A stretch of 64,000 bases of DNA from Stappia sp. 28M-7 (GTDB lineage: Bacteria > Pseudomonadota > Alphaproteobacteria > Rhizobiales > Stappiaceae), in NCBI RefSeq assembly GCF_014252955.1, contig NZ_JACMIA010000001.1:4402001-4466000 (forward strand). Reading direction: 5' to 3'. The notes under the pieces were generated by a model. The model saw only the letters and a program-made list of their open reading frames with translations, was not told where the DNA came from and did no database searches. Position 1 is the first letter of the stretch; the number at the start of each line of letters is the position of its first letter. This document shows, piece after piece, positions 27,247 to 38,679 of the stretch. Position numbers and translations under genes: made by a program.

Positions 27247-28272
27247 GTGAGCAAAGCCGAGGCGAGCGTGCGACGGCCGGTCTTCGTCGAGATTCTCGAG
27301 CGGCTCGCCGCTCAGCGCGGCGCGCGCATCGAGACCGAGCCGCTCTACGGCTATGCCGGGGCGGTGGTCGACGCGCGCGGCCGGCGGCACTTCTTCAAGG
27401 GCACCCATTTCGACATCAACCGGGCGGGCGCGGCAGCGCTTGCCCGCGACAAGGACTATGCCGGCCGCTTCCTGGCCGGCGCGGGGCTCGCGACGCCCCG
27501 CGGCGTGCTGCTGCACGGGGCGCGCCGCACCGCCCAGCTCTCCCTCAAGAACCCCGCCGTCGCCGCCCGCCTGCCGGACCGTACCACGGCCCACGCGTTC
27601 GCCCGTGAGGTCGGCTACCCCCTCTTCGCCAAGCCGAACGAAGGCTCCGAAGGCGACGGGGTAACCCGAGTCGGCGATGCCGCCGCCCTCGACCTTGCCC
27701 TCGACACGCTGCTGGCGCTGCACGACCGGGTGCTGGTGCAGCAGGCGGCCAGCGGCGAGGACCTGCGCGTCGTCGTGCTCGACGGACAGGTCAAGGCCGC
27801 CTTCGCCCGCCGTCCGCTGTCGGTTACCGGCGACGGTGCCAGCCCGCTTTCCGCGCTGATCGCCGCCCGGCTTGCCGAGTTCGCCAGCGACGGCAAGGGC
27901 GCCCGCATCGCCGCCGACGATCCCCGCATTCTCAGCGAGCTCGCCGCCTCGGGCCTCGGCCTTGAAAGCGTCCCGGCAAGGGGCGCGACGATCGCGCTGC
28001 TCGCCAACGCGAACCTCTCCACCGGCGGCAGCGCCAGCGACATCACCGACACGCTCACCCCCGCCGCGGCCGATGCCGCGATCCGCGCCGCCGCTGCGCT
28101 CGGCCTGCGCTTTGCCGGCGTCGACCTGCTCGTCGATCCCGGCGCGCCGCCGGTGGTGCTGGAGGTCAACGCCGCCCCCGGCCTTGCCTATTTCCACCGC
28201 ATGGGCGCGCAGGCCGCCGCCCGCGTGGAGGCGATCTACGCCGACCTGCTGGACGCCTTGCTGGCATCCTGA
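27247..28272 (+). CDS. ATP-grasp domain protein
   Basis: I start this 341-residue protein at GTG 27247. There is no in-frame ATG near the conserved start, and the longer frame overlaps the LolA-like gene. The C-terminal two-thirds is an ATP-grasp fold: PLFAKPNEGSEGDGVTRV (the ATP-binding lysine and loop) and the metal-binding end LEVNAAPGL. It is most like cyanophycin synthetase and D-Ala-D-Ala ligase-type enzymes, which join a carboxylate to an amine through an acyl phosphate. An upstream segment (HFFKGTHFDINRAGAAALARDK) resembles the opening found in ArgX/cyanophycin-like ligases. The substrates are unknown. Confidence 0.7.
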   Translation: MSKAEASVRRPVFVEILERLAAQRGARIETEPLYGYAGAVVDARGRRHFFKGTHFDINRAGAAALARDKDYAGRFLAGAGLATPRGVLLHGARRTAQLSLKNPAVAARLPDRTTAHAFAREVGYPLFAKPNEGSEGDGVTRVGDAAALDLALDTLLALHDRVLVQQAASGEDLRVVVLDGQVKAAFARRPLSVTGDGASPLSALIAARLAEFASDGKGARIAADDPRILSELAASGLGLESVPARGATIALLANANLSTGGSASDITDTLTPAAADAAIRAAAALGLRFAGVDLLVDPGAPPVVLEVNAAPGLAYFHRMGAQAAARVEAIYADLLDALLAS

Positions 28273-28319
28273 AGACCCGCGCGACAACGCCCGTCGCCCC
28301 TTCCCTTCCCCCAAAAGCA

Positions 28320-28350
28320 AAAGGGCCGGCGAATGCCGGCCCTTTCTTTT
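28320..28350 (+). terminator. intrinsic terminator between ATP-grasp and acnA
   Basis: The perfect 11-bp stem AAAGGGCCGGC (28320-28330) pairs with GCCGGCCCTTT (28335-28345) around GAAT and is followed by CTTTT. It lies between convergent genes and, having A- and T-rich sides, could serve both. Confidence 0.85.
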
Positions 28351-28370
28351 CGGATCTGCGCTCCTGCGGA

Positions 28371-31121
<2,751 letters not shown>

Positions 31122-31515
31122 GCTGGCGGTCCCCTTGTTGTCCTCGGGCGGATGCGGCCCCATGGCTGCCTGTCACCCGACGAATGCGCTCCCCCGGCGG
31201 AAAGCGTCGTCTTGGGATACGCCGCCGGCCGGGTTTGCCGTCTCGCGTCGGCGGACACTGGAGCGTGTCCGCGTGCGGGTTGGCGCCCGTATAGCGAATT
31301 TCCGCGCGCGGGGCCAGCGGTTAGCAGCGCCATTCCTCTCGTCAATATGGGGGAGTCCCGGCGCGCCGGGCGCCCCGGGCAGCGACGCATTGCCGCTTGA
31401 TCGCCGCCGGCCTGCATGCCATGCCTCGTCCTGCCGGACGGACGCGCCGTCCGGGCGCGAAAAACCGCCGCTGCCGGCCATCCCTTGGCCGGCGCATGCA
31501 GCAGATCCGGGGCCG
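31122..31515. other. intergenic region between divergent acnA and ccmA
   Basis: These 394 bases must hold the promoters of both acnA and ccmA. I see no convincing consensus promoter. A perfect 8-bp stem GCGGACAC (31251-31258) / GTGTCCGC (31265-31272) with a six-base loop is the only clear structure. No gene is supported. Confidence 0.5.
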
Positions 31516-32166
31516 ATGCGTCTTCTTGCCGAACAGCTTGCCTGCGACCGCGGAGGCCGCAGGGTCTTCGCCGGCCTGTCGCTCGCGATCTCCAGCGGCG
31601 AGGCCATGGTCGTCACCGGGCCGAACGGCGTCGGCAAGTCCAGCCTGCTGCGCGTCCTGGCCGGCCTGGTGCCGCCGACCGAGGGCGCGATCCGCGTCGA
31701 GGGCGGCGAGGCGGAGGCCGAGCCTTTCGAGCACTGCCACTATGCCGGCCATCTCGACGCGGTGAAGCCGGCCCTGTCCGTCATCGAGAACCTCGCCTTC
31801 TGGCGCGATTTCCTTGCCGGCCTGCCCGCCCTCGGCGGGCTCCGACCGCGCAGCGCGCACGAGGCGCTGGACCTGCTCGGCATCGGCCATGCGGCGGAGC
31901 TTCCCGCCGCCTACCTGTCCGCCGGCCAGCGGCGCCGGCTGGCGCTCGCCCGGCTTCTCGCCATTCCCCGCCCCGTCTGGCTGCTCGACGAGCCGACCGC
32001 CGCGCTCGATGCCGCCTCCGAGGAGCTGCTCTGCGAACTGATGCGCGATCACGTCGCCGCCGGCGGCATCGTCATCGCCGCGACCCACCAGCCGCTCGGC
32101 CTCGACGGACTGCTGAAGCTGCATCTCGAGGCGCCCGATCCGCTCGAGACGGAGATGCCGGCATGA
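31516..32166 (+). CDS. ccmA: heme exporter ATP-binding protein CcmA
   Basis: This 216-residue ABC ATPase drives the CcmABCD complex, which releases holo-CcmE for cytochrome c maturation. I start at ATG 31516 (MRLLAEQLACDRGGR), which gives the usual size for the family. Walker A is GPNGVGKSS at about 35-43. The signature is LSAGQRRRLALARL and Walker B is PVWLLDEPTAALD. Its stop overlaps the ccmB start (ATGA), so translation is coupled. Confidence 0.94.
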   Translation: MRLLAEQLACDRGGRRVFAGLSLAISSGEAMVVTGPNGVGKSSLLRVLAGLVPPTEGAIRVEGGEAEAEPFEHCHYAGHLDAVKPALSVIENLAFWRDFLAGLPALGGLRPRSAHEALDLLGIGHAAELPAAYLSAGQRRRLALARLLAIPRPVWLLDEPTAALDAASEELLCELMRDHVAAGGIVIAATHQPLGLDGLLKLHLEAPDPLETEMPA

Positions 32167-32855
32167 GCAGGGCAGACGACCGTCCGCGCGGCTGGGCCGC
32201 GGCCCTGTTTTCCCGCGAGCTGCGGCTATCGCTGCGCTCGGGCGGCGGTGCGCTGATCGGCGTGCTGTTCTTCCTGGCCGTCGTCACGGTCATCCCCTTC
32301 GGCGTTGGCCCGGATCTCAACCTGCTCGCCCGCATCGGCCCGGCCGTGCTGTGGATCGGCGCCCTGCTCGCCACCCTGCTCGGCCTCGACCGCCTGTTCC
32401 AGGCCGACCGCGACGACGGCTCGCTCGACCTCGTGCTGATGGCGGGGCGTCCGCTGGAGGTCGTCGTGCTCATCAAGTGCCTTGCCCACTGGGTCGGCAC
32501 CTGCCTGCCGCTGGTGGCCGCGGCCCCGGTGCTGGCGATCTTCCTCAACCTGGAACCGCTGGCCATCGGCGCGGTGACGCTGACGCTGGCCGTCGGCACG
32601 CCGGCGCTCACGCTGATCGGCGCGGTCGGCGCGGCGCTCACCGTCAGCCTGCGCCGCGGCGGGCTGCTGCTGGCCGTCCTCGTGGTGCCGTTCTCGATTC
32701 CCGTGCTCATTTTCGGGGTCAGCGCGGCCGGTGCCGCCATCACCGAGCCCGCCCCGTTCCTGGCGCCGTTCCTCTATCTGTGCGCGGTGACGCTGATCAC
32801 CGCCGTGATCGGCCCCTTTGCCGCTGCGGCAGGACTGCGCTTCTCGGCCGACTGA
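32163..32855 (+). CDS. ccmB: heme exporter membrane protein CcmB
   Basis: This 230-residue inner-membrane permease subunit of the CcmABCD complex has six hydrophobic segments. It starts LFSRELRLSLRSGGGALIGVLFFLAVVTVIPF and includes the conserved RPLEVVVLIKCLAHW and LRRGGLLLAVLVVPFSIPVLIFG regions. It overlaps ccmA by four bases. The gap to ccmC is 66 bases. Confidence 0.94.
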   Translation: MSRADDRPRGWAAALFSRELRLSLRSGGGALIGVLFFLAVVTVIPFGVGPDLNLLARIGPAVLWIGALLATLLGLDRLFQADRDDGSLDLVLMAGRPLEVVVLIKCLAHWVGTCLPLVAAAPVLAIFLNLEPLAIGAVTLTLAVGTPALTLIGAVGAALTVSLRRGGLLLAVLVVPFSIPVLIFGVSAAGAAITEPAPFLAPFLYLCAVTLITAVIGPFAAAAGLRFSAD

Positions 32856-32921
32856 CGGGAACGTGAACGTGTCGCATTCTCCCTGATTGAAAGCGGGCGC
32901 CGGCGACATTAGAAAAGGTCC

Positions 32922-33680
32922 ATGGGATTGATGGACCTTGCCAACCCGACGCGCTTCATGTCGTTCTCCGGCCGGCTTCTGCCGTGGCTGGGGGCCGCTT
33001 GCGCGCTCGCCTTCGCCGCCGGGCTCTACCTGACCTTCTTCGTCGCGCCCGACGACTACCAGCAGGGTGCCACGGTCAAGATCATGTTCCTGCATGTGCC
33101 CGCCGCGTGGCTGGCCATGATGTGCTACTCGATCATGGCGATCTCATCGCTCGGAACCCTGGTGTGGAAGCATCCGCTCGCCGACGTCTCGGCGCGCGCC
33201 GCCGCCCCCATCGGGGCCGCCTTCACCTTCCTGTCGCTGGTCACCGGCTCGCTCTGGGGCAAGCCGATGTGGGGCACGTACTGGGTCTGGGACGCGCGGC
33301 TGACCTCGGTCCTCGTGCTCTTCGTCATGTATCTGGGGCTGATCGCCCTGTGGCGGACGATGGAAGACCCGATCCGCGCCGGCAAGGCAGCCGCCGTCCT
33401 CACGCTGGTGGGCGCGGTCAACCTGCCGATCATCAAGTTCTCCGTCGACTGGTGGAACACGCTGCACCAGCCGGCCAGCGTGATGCGCCTCGACGGCCCG
33501 ACCATCCATCCGACGATCCTCTGGCCGCTGCTCACCATGGCGCTCGCCTTCACCCTGCTGTTCCTCGTCATGCACCTGATGGCGATGCGCAACGAGATCC
33601 TGCGCCGCCGCCTGCGCACGCTGCAGCTGGGCGCCGCCAGCACCCGCATCGCCGCCGCACGACCACAGGCCGCTGAATGA
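32922..33680 (+). CDS. ccmC: heme-handling membrane protein CcmC
   Basis: This 252-residue protein delivers heme to CcmE. It has six hydrophobic segments, the tryptophan-rich periplasmic WWD motif (WGTYWVWDARLT), and the conserved histidine in VDWWNTLHQP. The other axial histidine is in HVPAAWLAM. It overlaps ccmD by four bases. No ccmE, ccmF or ccmH is present in this window, so the rest of the maturation system must be elsewhere. Confidence 0.95.
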   Translation: MGLMDLANPTRFMSFSGRLLPWLGAACALAFAAGLYLTFFVAPDDYQQGATVKIMFLHVPAAWLAMMCYSIMAISSLGTLVWKHPLADVSARAAAPIGAAFTFLSLVTGSLWGKPMWGTYWVWDARLTSVLVLFVMYLGLIALWRTMEDPIRAGKAAAVLTLVGAVNLPIIKFSVDWWNTLHQPASVMRLDGPTIHPTILWPLLTMALAFTLLFLVMHLMAMRNEILRRRLRTLQLGAASTRIAAARPQAAE

Positions 33681-33868
33681 CCGAGCTTCTCGACCTTGGC
33701 CCCCACGCGGGCTTCATCCTGACCTGCTACGCGATCACGGCGGCGACCATCGTCGGCCTGTTCGTCTGGCTTGCGGCCGACCGCGCCAGCCTGACCGCCT
33801 CGCTGGCAAAGCTCGAAGCGGACGGCGTGCGCCGCCGCTCGGCCGCCTCTTCGTCCGGAGAGCGCTGA
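33677..33868 (+). CDS. ccmD: heme exporter small membrane protein CcmD
   Basis: This 63-residue protein has one transmembrane segment (about residues 9-32, GFILTCYAITAATIVGLFVW) and a basic cytoplasmic tail. This is the expected size and layout for CcmD, which holds CcmABC together. It overlaps both neighbours: four bases with ccmC and one base with ccmG. Confidence 0.85.
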   Translation: MTELLDLGPHAGFILTCYAITAATIVGLFVWLAADRASLTASLAKLEADGVRRRSAASSSGER

Positions 33869-34497
33869 TGAGCACCGAGACCGGGACCGCCCCTGGATCC
33901 GGCGGACGGCCGGACGGCGCCGCCCCGCGCCGCATCCCGCTTCTGGCCCTGCTGCCGCTTGTCGTCTTCGGCCTGCTCGCCGTGCTCTTCCTGGTTCAGC
34001 TGGTCAGCGGCAAGGACACGTCCAAGGTTCCCTCCGCGCTGATCGACAAGCCGGCGCCGGAATTCTCGCTGCCGCCGGTTCCCGGGCTTATCGACCGCGG
34101 CACGCCCGTTCCCGGCGTTTCCCGCGCCGATCTTCTCGGCAAGGTCAGCGTCGTCAACATCTTCGCCTCCTGGTGCGTTCCCTGCCGCCAGGAACACCCG
34201 CTGCTCGAAGAGCTCGCCCGCTCCGGCAAGGCGCAGATGATCGGCATCAACTACAAGGACAAGGCGGAGAACGCCCGCCGTTTCCTCGGCACGCTCGGCA
34301 ATCCTTACGCGCTTGTCGGCGCCGACGAGAACGGCCGCGCGGCCATCGAGTGGGGCGTCTACGGCGTGCCCGAGACCTTCATCGTCGACGCCACCGGCAC
34401 CATTCGCTTCAAGTTCATCGGCCCGCTGTCGCCGGAAAGCTACCGCGACGTCTTTCTCCCGCAGCTGGAAAAGGTGCTGGCGAGCACCGGCGAGTGA
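33868..34497 (+). CDS. ccmG: thiol:disulfide interchange protein CcmG/DsbE
   Basis: This 209-residue membrane-anchored thioredoxin-like protein reduces apocytochrome c cysteines in the periplasm. The hydrophobic anchor is at about residues 23-45. The active site is FASWCVPCRQEHP with Cys103 and Cys106, and the CcmG-type ligand region GVPETFIVD is conserved. It is the last gene of the ccmABCDG run and shares a base with ccmD. Confidence 0.93.
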   Translation: MSTETGTAPGSGGRPDGAAPRRIPLLALLPLVVFGLLAVLFLVQLVSGKDTSKVPSALIDKPAPEFSLPPVPGLIDRGTPVPGVSRADLLGKVSVVNIFASWCVPCRQEHPLLEELARSGKAQMIGINYKDKAENARRFLGTLGNPYALVGADENGRAAIEWGVYGVPETFIVDATGTIRFKFIGPLSPESYRDVFLPQLEKVLASTGE

Positions 34498-34634
34498 CCC
34501 GCACACCGCCGTTCCCGATTGCGTGATTTCAAGCCCTCGTGAGTGGCCTTCACCCGCGGCGCGACCTAATGTCGGGCCACTCAGGTCGCGGCGTCCGTCG
34601 CGGCGCCACATCACAGGAATGGTCAGATCCCCCG

Positions 34635-35357
34635 ATGCGGGCACCGGCACATCTCATTCTGTCCGTCTTTCTGTCGCTGGCCGCGGCGCTCCCTGCCGCG
34701 CAGGCGGGCGAGCAGCGCGCCGTCGTCGAGCTGTTCACCAGCCAGGGCTGCTCCTCCTGTCCGCCGGCCGACAAGCTGATGGGCGATCTCGCCCGCCGGG
34801 GCGATCTCGTCACCCTCACCTATCCCGTCGACTACTGGGACTATCTCGGCTGGCGCGACACGCTCGCCTCGCCGGACTACAGCGCCCGCCAGCGCGCCTA
34901 TGCCGAAGCGCGCGGGGACCGCGCGGTCTACACGCCGCAGATCATCGTCAACGGCAACGGCCATGTGGTCGGCAGCGACCGCGGCGCGATCCAGGCCGAG
35001 CTGGACAAGCAGAAGCCGCTGCCGGTCACCGTCGACCTGGAGATGGCCGGCGATCTGCTGAAGGTCCGTGTCGACGGCACGCTTCCCGCCTCCGCGAAGA
35101 TGGCGACCATCTACTTCGTCTTCGTCTCCCGCCCGATCGAGGTGGAGATCGAACGCGGCGAGAACAGCGGCCGCAACATCGTCTACCATCATGTGGTGCG
35201 CGGCATCCGCGCCGTCGGCATGTGGGAAGGCGGCCCGGCCACCTACCGCCTGCCGGCCAGCGAAATGCGCAAGATGAAGGCCGGCCACTGCGCCGTTCTG
35301 GTGCAGGTCGAGCCGGGCGGCCGGCCGGGCATGATCCTCGGCGCGGCCATGCAGTGA
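34635..35357 (+). CDS. DUF1223 secreted thioredoxin-like protein
   Basis: This 240-residue protein begins at ATG 34635 with a signal peptide, likely cut after PAAQA at about residue 24. The mature protein opens with the DUF1223 mark VELFTSQGCSSCPPAD, which carries a Cys39-x-x-Cys42 pair on a thioredoxin-like fold, followed by YWDYLGWRDT and PQIIVNG. The family is widespread in alphaproteobacteria and its partner proteins are unknown. It lies 137 bases after ccmG, so a redox role near cytochrome c assembly is possible but only inferred from position. Confidence 0.82.
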   Translation: MRAPAHLILSVFLSLAAALPAAQAGEQRAVVELFTSQGCSSCPPADKLMGDLARRGDLVTLTYPVDYWDYLGWRDTLASPDYSARQRAYAEARGDRAVYTPQIIVNGNGHVVGSDRGAIQAELDKQKPLPVTVDLEMAGDLLKVRVDGTLPASAKMATIYFVFVSRPIEVEIERGENSGRNIVYHHVVRGIRAVGMWEGGPATYRLPASEMRKMKAGHCAVLVQVEPGGRPGMILGAAMQ

Positions 35358-35455
35358 AAGCAACCGACGGGTTTGTCTTGAAGGCAAAAAAGGGTTAGGG
35401 CTTTGCCCGCAACCGGGGTCCCGGTGTCCCGGATCACTTGCGAGGCTGCCCTCCC

Positions 35456-36343
35456 ATGACCCTTCGACTGCGAGTCGCGCTCGCCAGCATCTTCGTCGGC
35501 ATCGCCGTCCTCGCGCTGAAATACCTGGCCTATCGGTGGACCGGGTCGGTCGCACTGTATTCCGACGCACTGGAATCGATCGTCAACGTCGCCTCCGCGA
35601 TCGCGGCGTTCCTCGCCGTGTGGTTCGCGGCCAAGCCCGCCGACAGCAATCACCCCTACGGCCACCACAAGGCCGAATACATGGCCGCGGTCCTGGTCGG
35701 CGTGCTCATCGTGCTGGCGGCCCTGTCGATCGGTCACGAGGCCTGGACGAACTATCTCGATCCGCAGCCGGTCGACTTCACGCCGGAGGGCCTGGGAGTC
35801 AACGCGCTCGCCACCGTGCTCAACGGCATCTGGGCCACCGTCCTGGTGCGCATCGGCCGCGGCCACCGCTCCATGGCACTGGTCGCCGACGGCAAGCATC
35901 TCTACACCGACGTCTTCTCCTCGCTCGGCGTGCTGGCCGGCGTCATCCTGGTCATGCTGACCGGCATCCGGGAGCTCGATTCGCTGCTGGCCGGTCTCGT
36001 CGCGCTCAACATCCTGTGGTCGGGCTGGGGCTTGATGAAGGAATCGCTCGGCGGGCTGATGGACGAGGCGGTCGCCCCGGCGCTACAGGATCGCATCCGC
36101 GACGTCATCTCCACCTCGGCGGACGGCGCCATCGAGGCCCATGACCTGCGCACCCGCTCGGCCGGCCATGTCGTCTTCGTGGATTTCCATCTGGTCGTGC
36201 CGGCCGACATGACCGTCGAGCGCGCCCACGACATCTGCGACCGCATCGAGGCGGCGATCTCCAAGGAGGTGCCGGGCGCGCGCACGACGATCCATGTCGA
36301 ACCCGAGCACAAGGCCAAGCATACCGGCATCGTGGTGATCTGA
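35456..36343 (+). CDS. cation diffusion facilitator family transporter
   Basis: This 295-residue inner-membrane divalent metal/proton antiporter starts at ATG 35456; a TTG six codons upstream is less likely. There are five to six hydrophobic segments. Metal-site motifs are YSDALES at 35-41 and DGKHLYTDVFSS in the fifth helix, with the HPYGHHKAEY loop at 66-75. The C-terminal cytoplasmic domain carries the ferredoxin-like dimer fold (HVVFVDFHLVVP). This D..E-type site is close to FieF/MamM-like iron or zinc exporters. The metal is not certain. Confidence 0.87.
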   Translation: MTLRLRVALASIFVGIAVLALKYLAYRWTGSVALYSDALESIVNVASAIAAFLAVWFAAKPADSNHPYGHHKAEYMAAVLVGVLIVLAALSIGHEAWTNYLDPQPVDFTPEGLGVNALATVLNGIWATVLVRIGRGHRSMALVADGKHLYTDVFSSLGVLAGVILVMLTGIRELDSLLAGLVALNILWSGWGLMKESLGGLMDEAVAPALQDRIRDVISTSADGAIEAHDLRTRSAGHVVFVDFHLVVPADMTVERAHDICDRIEAAISKEVPGARTTIHVEPEHKAKHTGIVVI

Positions 36344-36371
36344 AGATCCTCGCGCCGGGACGGCAGCCGGA

Positions 36372-37586
36372 TCAGCCCGCGCGCTCCGAGATCGCCCGGT
36401 CGAGGGCGGAAAACAGCGCCGCCGGCAGCACCGGCTTTTCCAGCAGCAGATCGAAACCGGCGAGGTCCTCGCGCTCGCGCGCCGAAAGGGTCGCGGCGGT
36501 GATGCCCAGCACCGGCAGTTGGCCCCTGCCCGAGCCTTCCTTCGCGCGGATTTCCGCCAGCGTCTCGATCCCGTCCATGCCGGGCATGTTGATGTCCAGC
36601 AGCACCGCGTCGACCGGCTCGCGCTCCAGCAGCTCCAGCGCCTCGCGCCCGCCGCTCGCCAGCAGCGTGTCGCAGCCGAAGGCGCCGAGCATCGCCTCCA
36701 TCATCTTGCGGTTCGCCTCGTTGTCGTCGACGACCAGCAACCGCCGGCGCACCAGGCAGCGGATGTTCGGCGCCTCGCGCCAGTTGCGGGCGCCGCCGCT
36801 CGCCGCCCGCGCACGCGCGCCCTCGAAGGGACGCAGCGGCAGGCGCAGCGAAAACCGGCTTCCCGCCGGCGAGCTTTCGGCCAGTTCCAGCCGTCCGCCC
36901 TGCGCGACCGCCAGCCGGCTGGCGCTCCACAGTCCGAGCCCGCTGCCGCTCGCCGTGTCGCGGGCAAGCTCACCGCGCCGCCTGGCGCGAAACAGCAGCG
37001 GCCGCTCCTCGTCCGGGATGCCGATGCCGGTATCGGCAAGGCTCAGCTCCAGCGTGCAGGCGCCCCCCTCGTCCCCATCGCCGGAGACGCGGGCGGTGAG
37101 CGCCAGCCCGCCCTCGGCAGTGTATTTCAGCGCATTGTCGTAGAGCACGGACAGGATGCGGCGCAGCGCCAGCGGGTCGGCCACCCGGTAGCCGGACAGC
37201 GCGGCGGCGATGTCGCGCCGCTCGGCAAGGCCGCGCACCCGCGCCTCGGCCGAGAACAGCTCGCACACGGACAGGATATCGGTGGCCGCGTCGCAGGCGT
37301 CCCCGCTGTCCGGCGCCTCGCCGGCGAGCCCCTGGGTCGTCATCGACAGCAGGGCATCTATCGCCATTTCCAGGGTCCGGAGCGCCGAGGCCTGTCGCTG
37401 GGTGGTCGGGTCTGCGCCGATCATCTCGGCCGCCGTGCGCATCGCCGCCAGCGGCGTGCGCAGGTCGTGCAGCAGCACCGCCACCCGGTCGACGGAAGCA
37501 GCCTCCTTGTCGCCGGCATCGGCTGCCGGCCCGGTTGCCGACCCGCCTGTAAGCGCCTCGCCCTGCGGTGCGACCGTTCCGACCAT
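36372..37586 (-). CDS. hybrid histidine kinase without a sensor domain
   Basis: This is a 404-residue soluble protein. The dimerisation/phosphoacceptor box is LLHDLRTPLA with His40, and the ATPase part has YDNALKYT, ADTGIGIP and GSGLGLW. A receiver domain follows from about residue 281, with the phospho-acceptor Asp331 in LLDINMPGMDG. Only about 35 low-complexity residues precede the histidine box, so there is no input domain. Such proteins usually take signals from a partner. No separate response regulator or HPt gene is adjacent. The gene is on the opposite strand to both neighbours. Confidence 0.88.
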   Translation of the reverse strand: MVGTVAPQGEALTGGSATGPAADAGDKEAASVDRVAVLLHDLRTPLAAMRTAAEMIGADPTTQRQASALRTLEMAIDALLSMTTQGLAGEAPDSGDACDAATDILSVCELFSAEARVRGLAERRDIAAALSGYRVADPLALRRILSVLYDNALKYTAEGGLALTARVSGDGDEGGACTLELSLADTGIGIPDEERPLLFRARRRGELARDTASGSGLGLWSASRLAVAQGGRLELAESSPAGSRFSLRLPLRPFEGARARAASGGARNWREAPNIRCLVRRRLLVVDDNEANRKMMEAMLGAFGCDTLLASGGREALELLEREPVDAVLLDINMPGMDGIETLAEIRAKEGSGRGQLPVLGITAATLSAREREDLAGFDLLLEKPVLPAALFSALDRAISERAG

Positions 37587-37712
37587 GATGCCGAATCTCC
37601 TCGCGTCCCCTTGTCTGCCATGGTGCCCGACCTGCCGGGCAAATCAAGCAGACATGACGGACATGCTTGACTGCGACTTGTCGGCGCATCCCGGGCATGC
37701 GAAAGAGCGATC

Positions 37713-38666
37713 ATGGTCGACCAGATCCTCTCCATCGTTCTTCCCGTCTTCGCGCTGATCGGCATCGGCTACGCCGCCGCCCGTTTCGGCGTCCTCGATG
37801 CGAAGGTCGGCGACGCTCTCGGCCAGTTCATCTACGTGATCGCCATTCCCGTGCTGATCTTCCGGACGCTGGCGACCAGCTCCCTCGGCGGCGTCTCGCC
37901 CTGGGGCTTCTGGATCTCCTATTTCACCGGCGTCGCCGTCGTCTGGACCCTCGGCACGGTGATCGTCCGCCACATATTCGGGCGCGAGGCGCGCGCCGGG
38001 GTGATCGCCGGCATCAGCGCCGGCTTTGCCAACACGGTTCTCGTCGGCATTCCCCTGATCACCGCGATCTATGGCGAGGAGGGGCTGGTGCCGCTCTTCG
38101 TGCTGATCTCGATCCACCTGCCGGTGCTGACCATCGTCTGCGCCGTCCTGATGGAGCGGGCCGCCGTGATCGACGGCACCCAGGAGGCCAAGCCCCTGGG
38201 CGAGCTGCTGCTCGGCATCGCCCGCAACCTCGCCACCAACCCGATCGTCATCGGCATCGTCGCCGGCGGCATCTGGCGCGTGACCGGCCTGCCGATCGAA
38301 GGCGTCCTCGCCGACGTGCTTTCGCGCATCGCCGGATCGGCGATCCCGGTTGCCCTGTTTTCGCTCGGCATGAGCATCGTCGCCTACGGCATCCGCGGCA
38401 ATGTCGGTCCCGGCCTGCTGCTCAGCGTGCTGAAGATCGGCGTCATGCCGGCGGTGGTCTATCTGATGGCGGCGCATGTGGTGCACCTGCCGCCCCTGTG
38501 GGTCTCGGTGGCGACCCTCACCGCCGCCTGCCCGACCGGCATCAACGCCTTCCTCTTCGCCAACCGCTACGGCACCGGCCACGCCATGTCGGCGAACTCG
38601 ATCACCATGACGACCGGCCTTGCCGTCGTCTCCACCGTGCTGTGGATGGCGTTCCTCGGGCTTTGA
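37713..38666 (+). CDS. AEC family transporter
   Basis: This 317-residue membrane protein is of the auxin efflux carrier family, with about ten hydrophobic segments in two inverted halves. It starts with ILSIVLPVFALIGIGYAAARFGVLD and has NPIVIGIVAGGIWR in the second half. Family members move malonate, malate or other organic acids and amino-acid precursors. The substrate cannot be read from the sequence. It is divergent from the hybrid kinase and converges with gluQ, whose stop lies 13 bases away. Confidence 0.87.
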   Translation: MVDQILSIVLPVFALIGIGYAAARFGVLDAKVGDALGQFIYVIAIPVLIFRTLATSSLGGVSPWGFWISYFTGVAVVWTLGTVIVRHIFGREARAGVIAGISAGFANTVLVGIPLITAIYGEEGLVPLFVLISIHLPVLTIVCAVLMERAAVIDGTQEAKPLGELLLGIARNLATNPIVIGIVAGGIWRVTGLPIEGVLADVLSRIAGSAIPVALFSLGMSIVAYGIRGNVGPGLLLSVLKIGVMPAVVYLMAAHVVHLPPLWVSVATLTAACPTGINAFLFANRYGTGHAMSANSITMTTGLAVVSTVLWMAFLGL

Positions 38667-38679
38667 AGCTGCACTCCCG

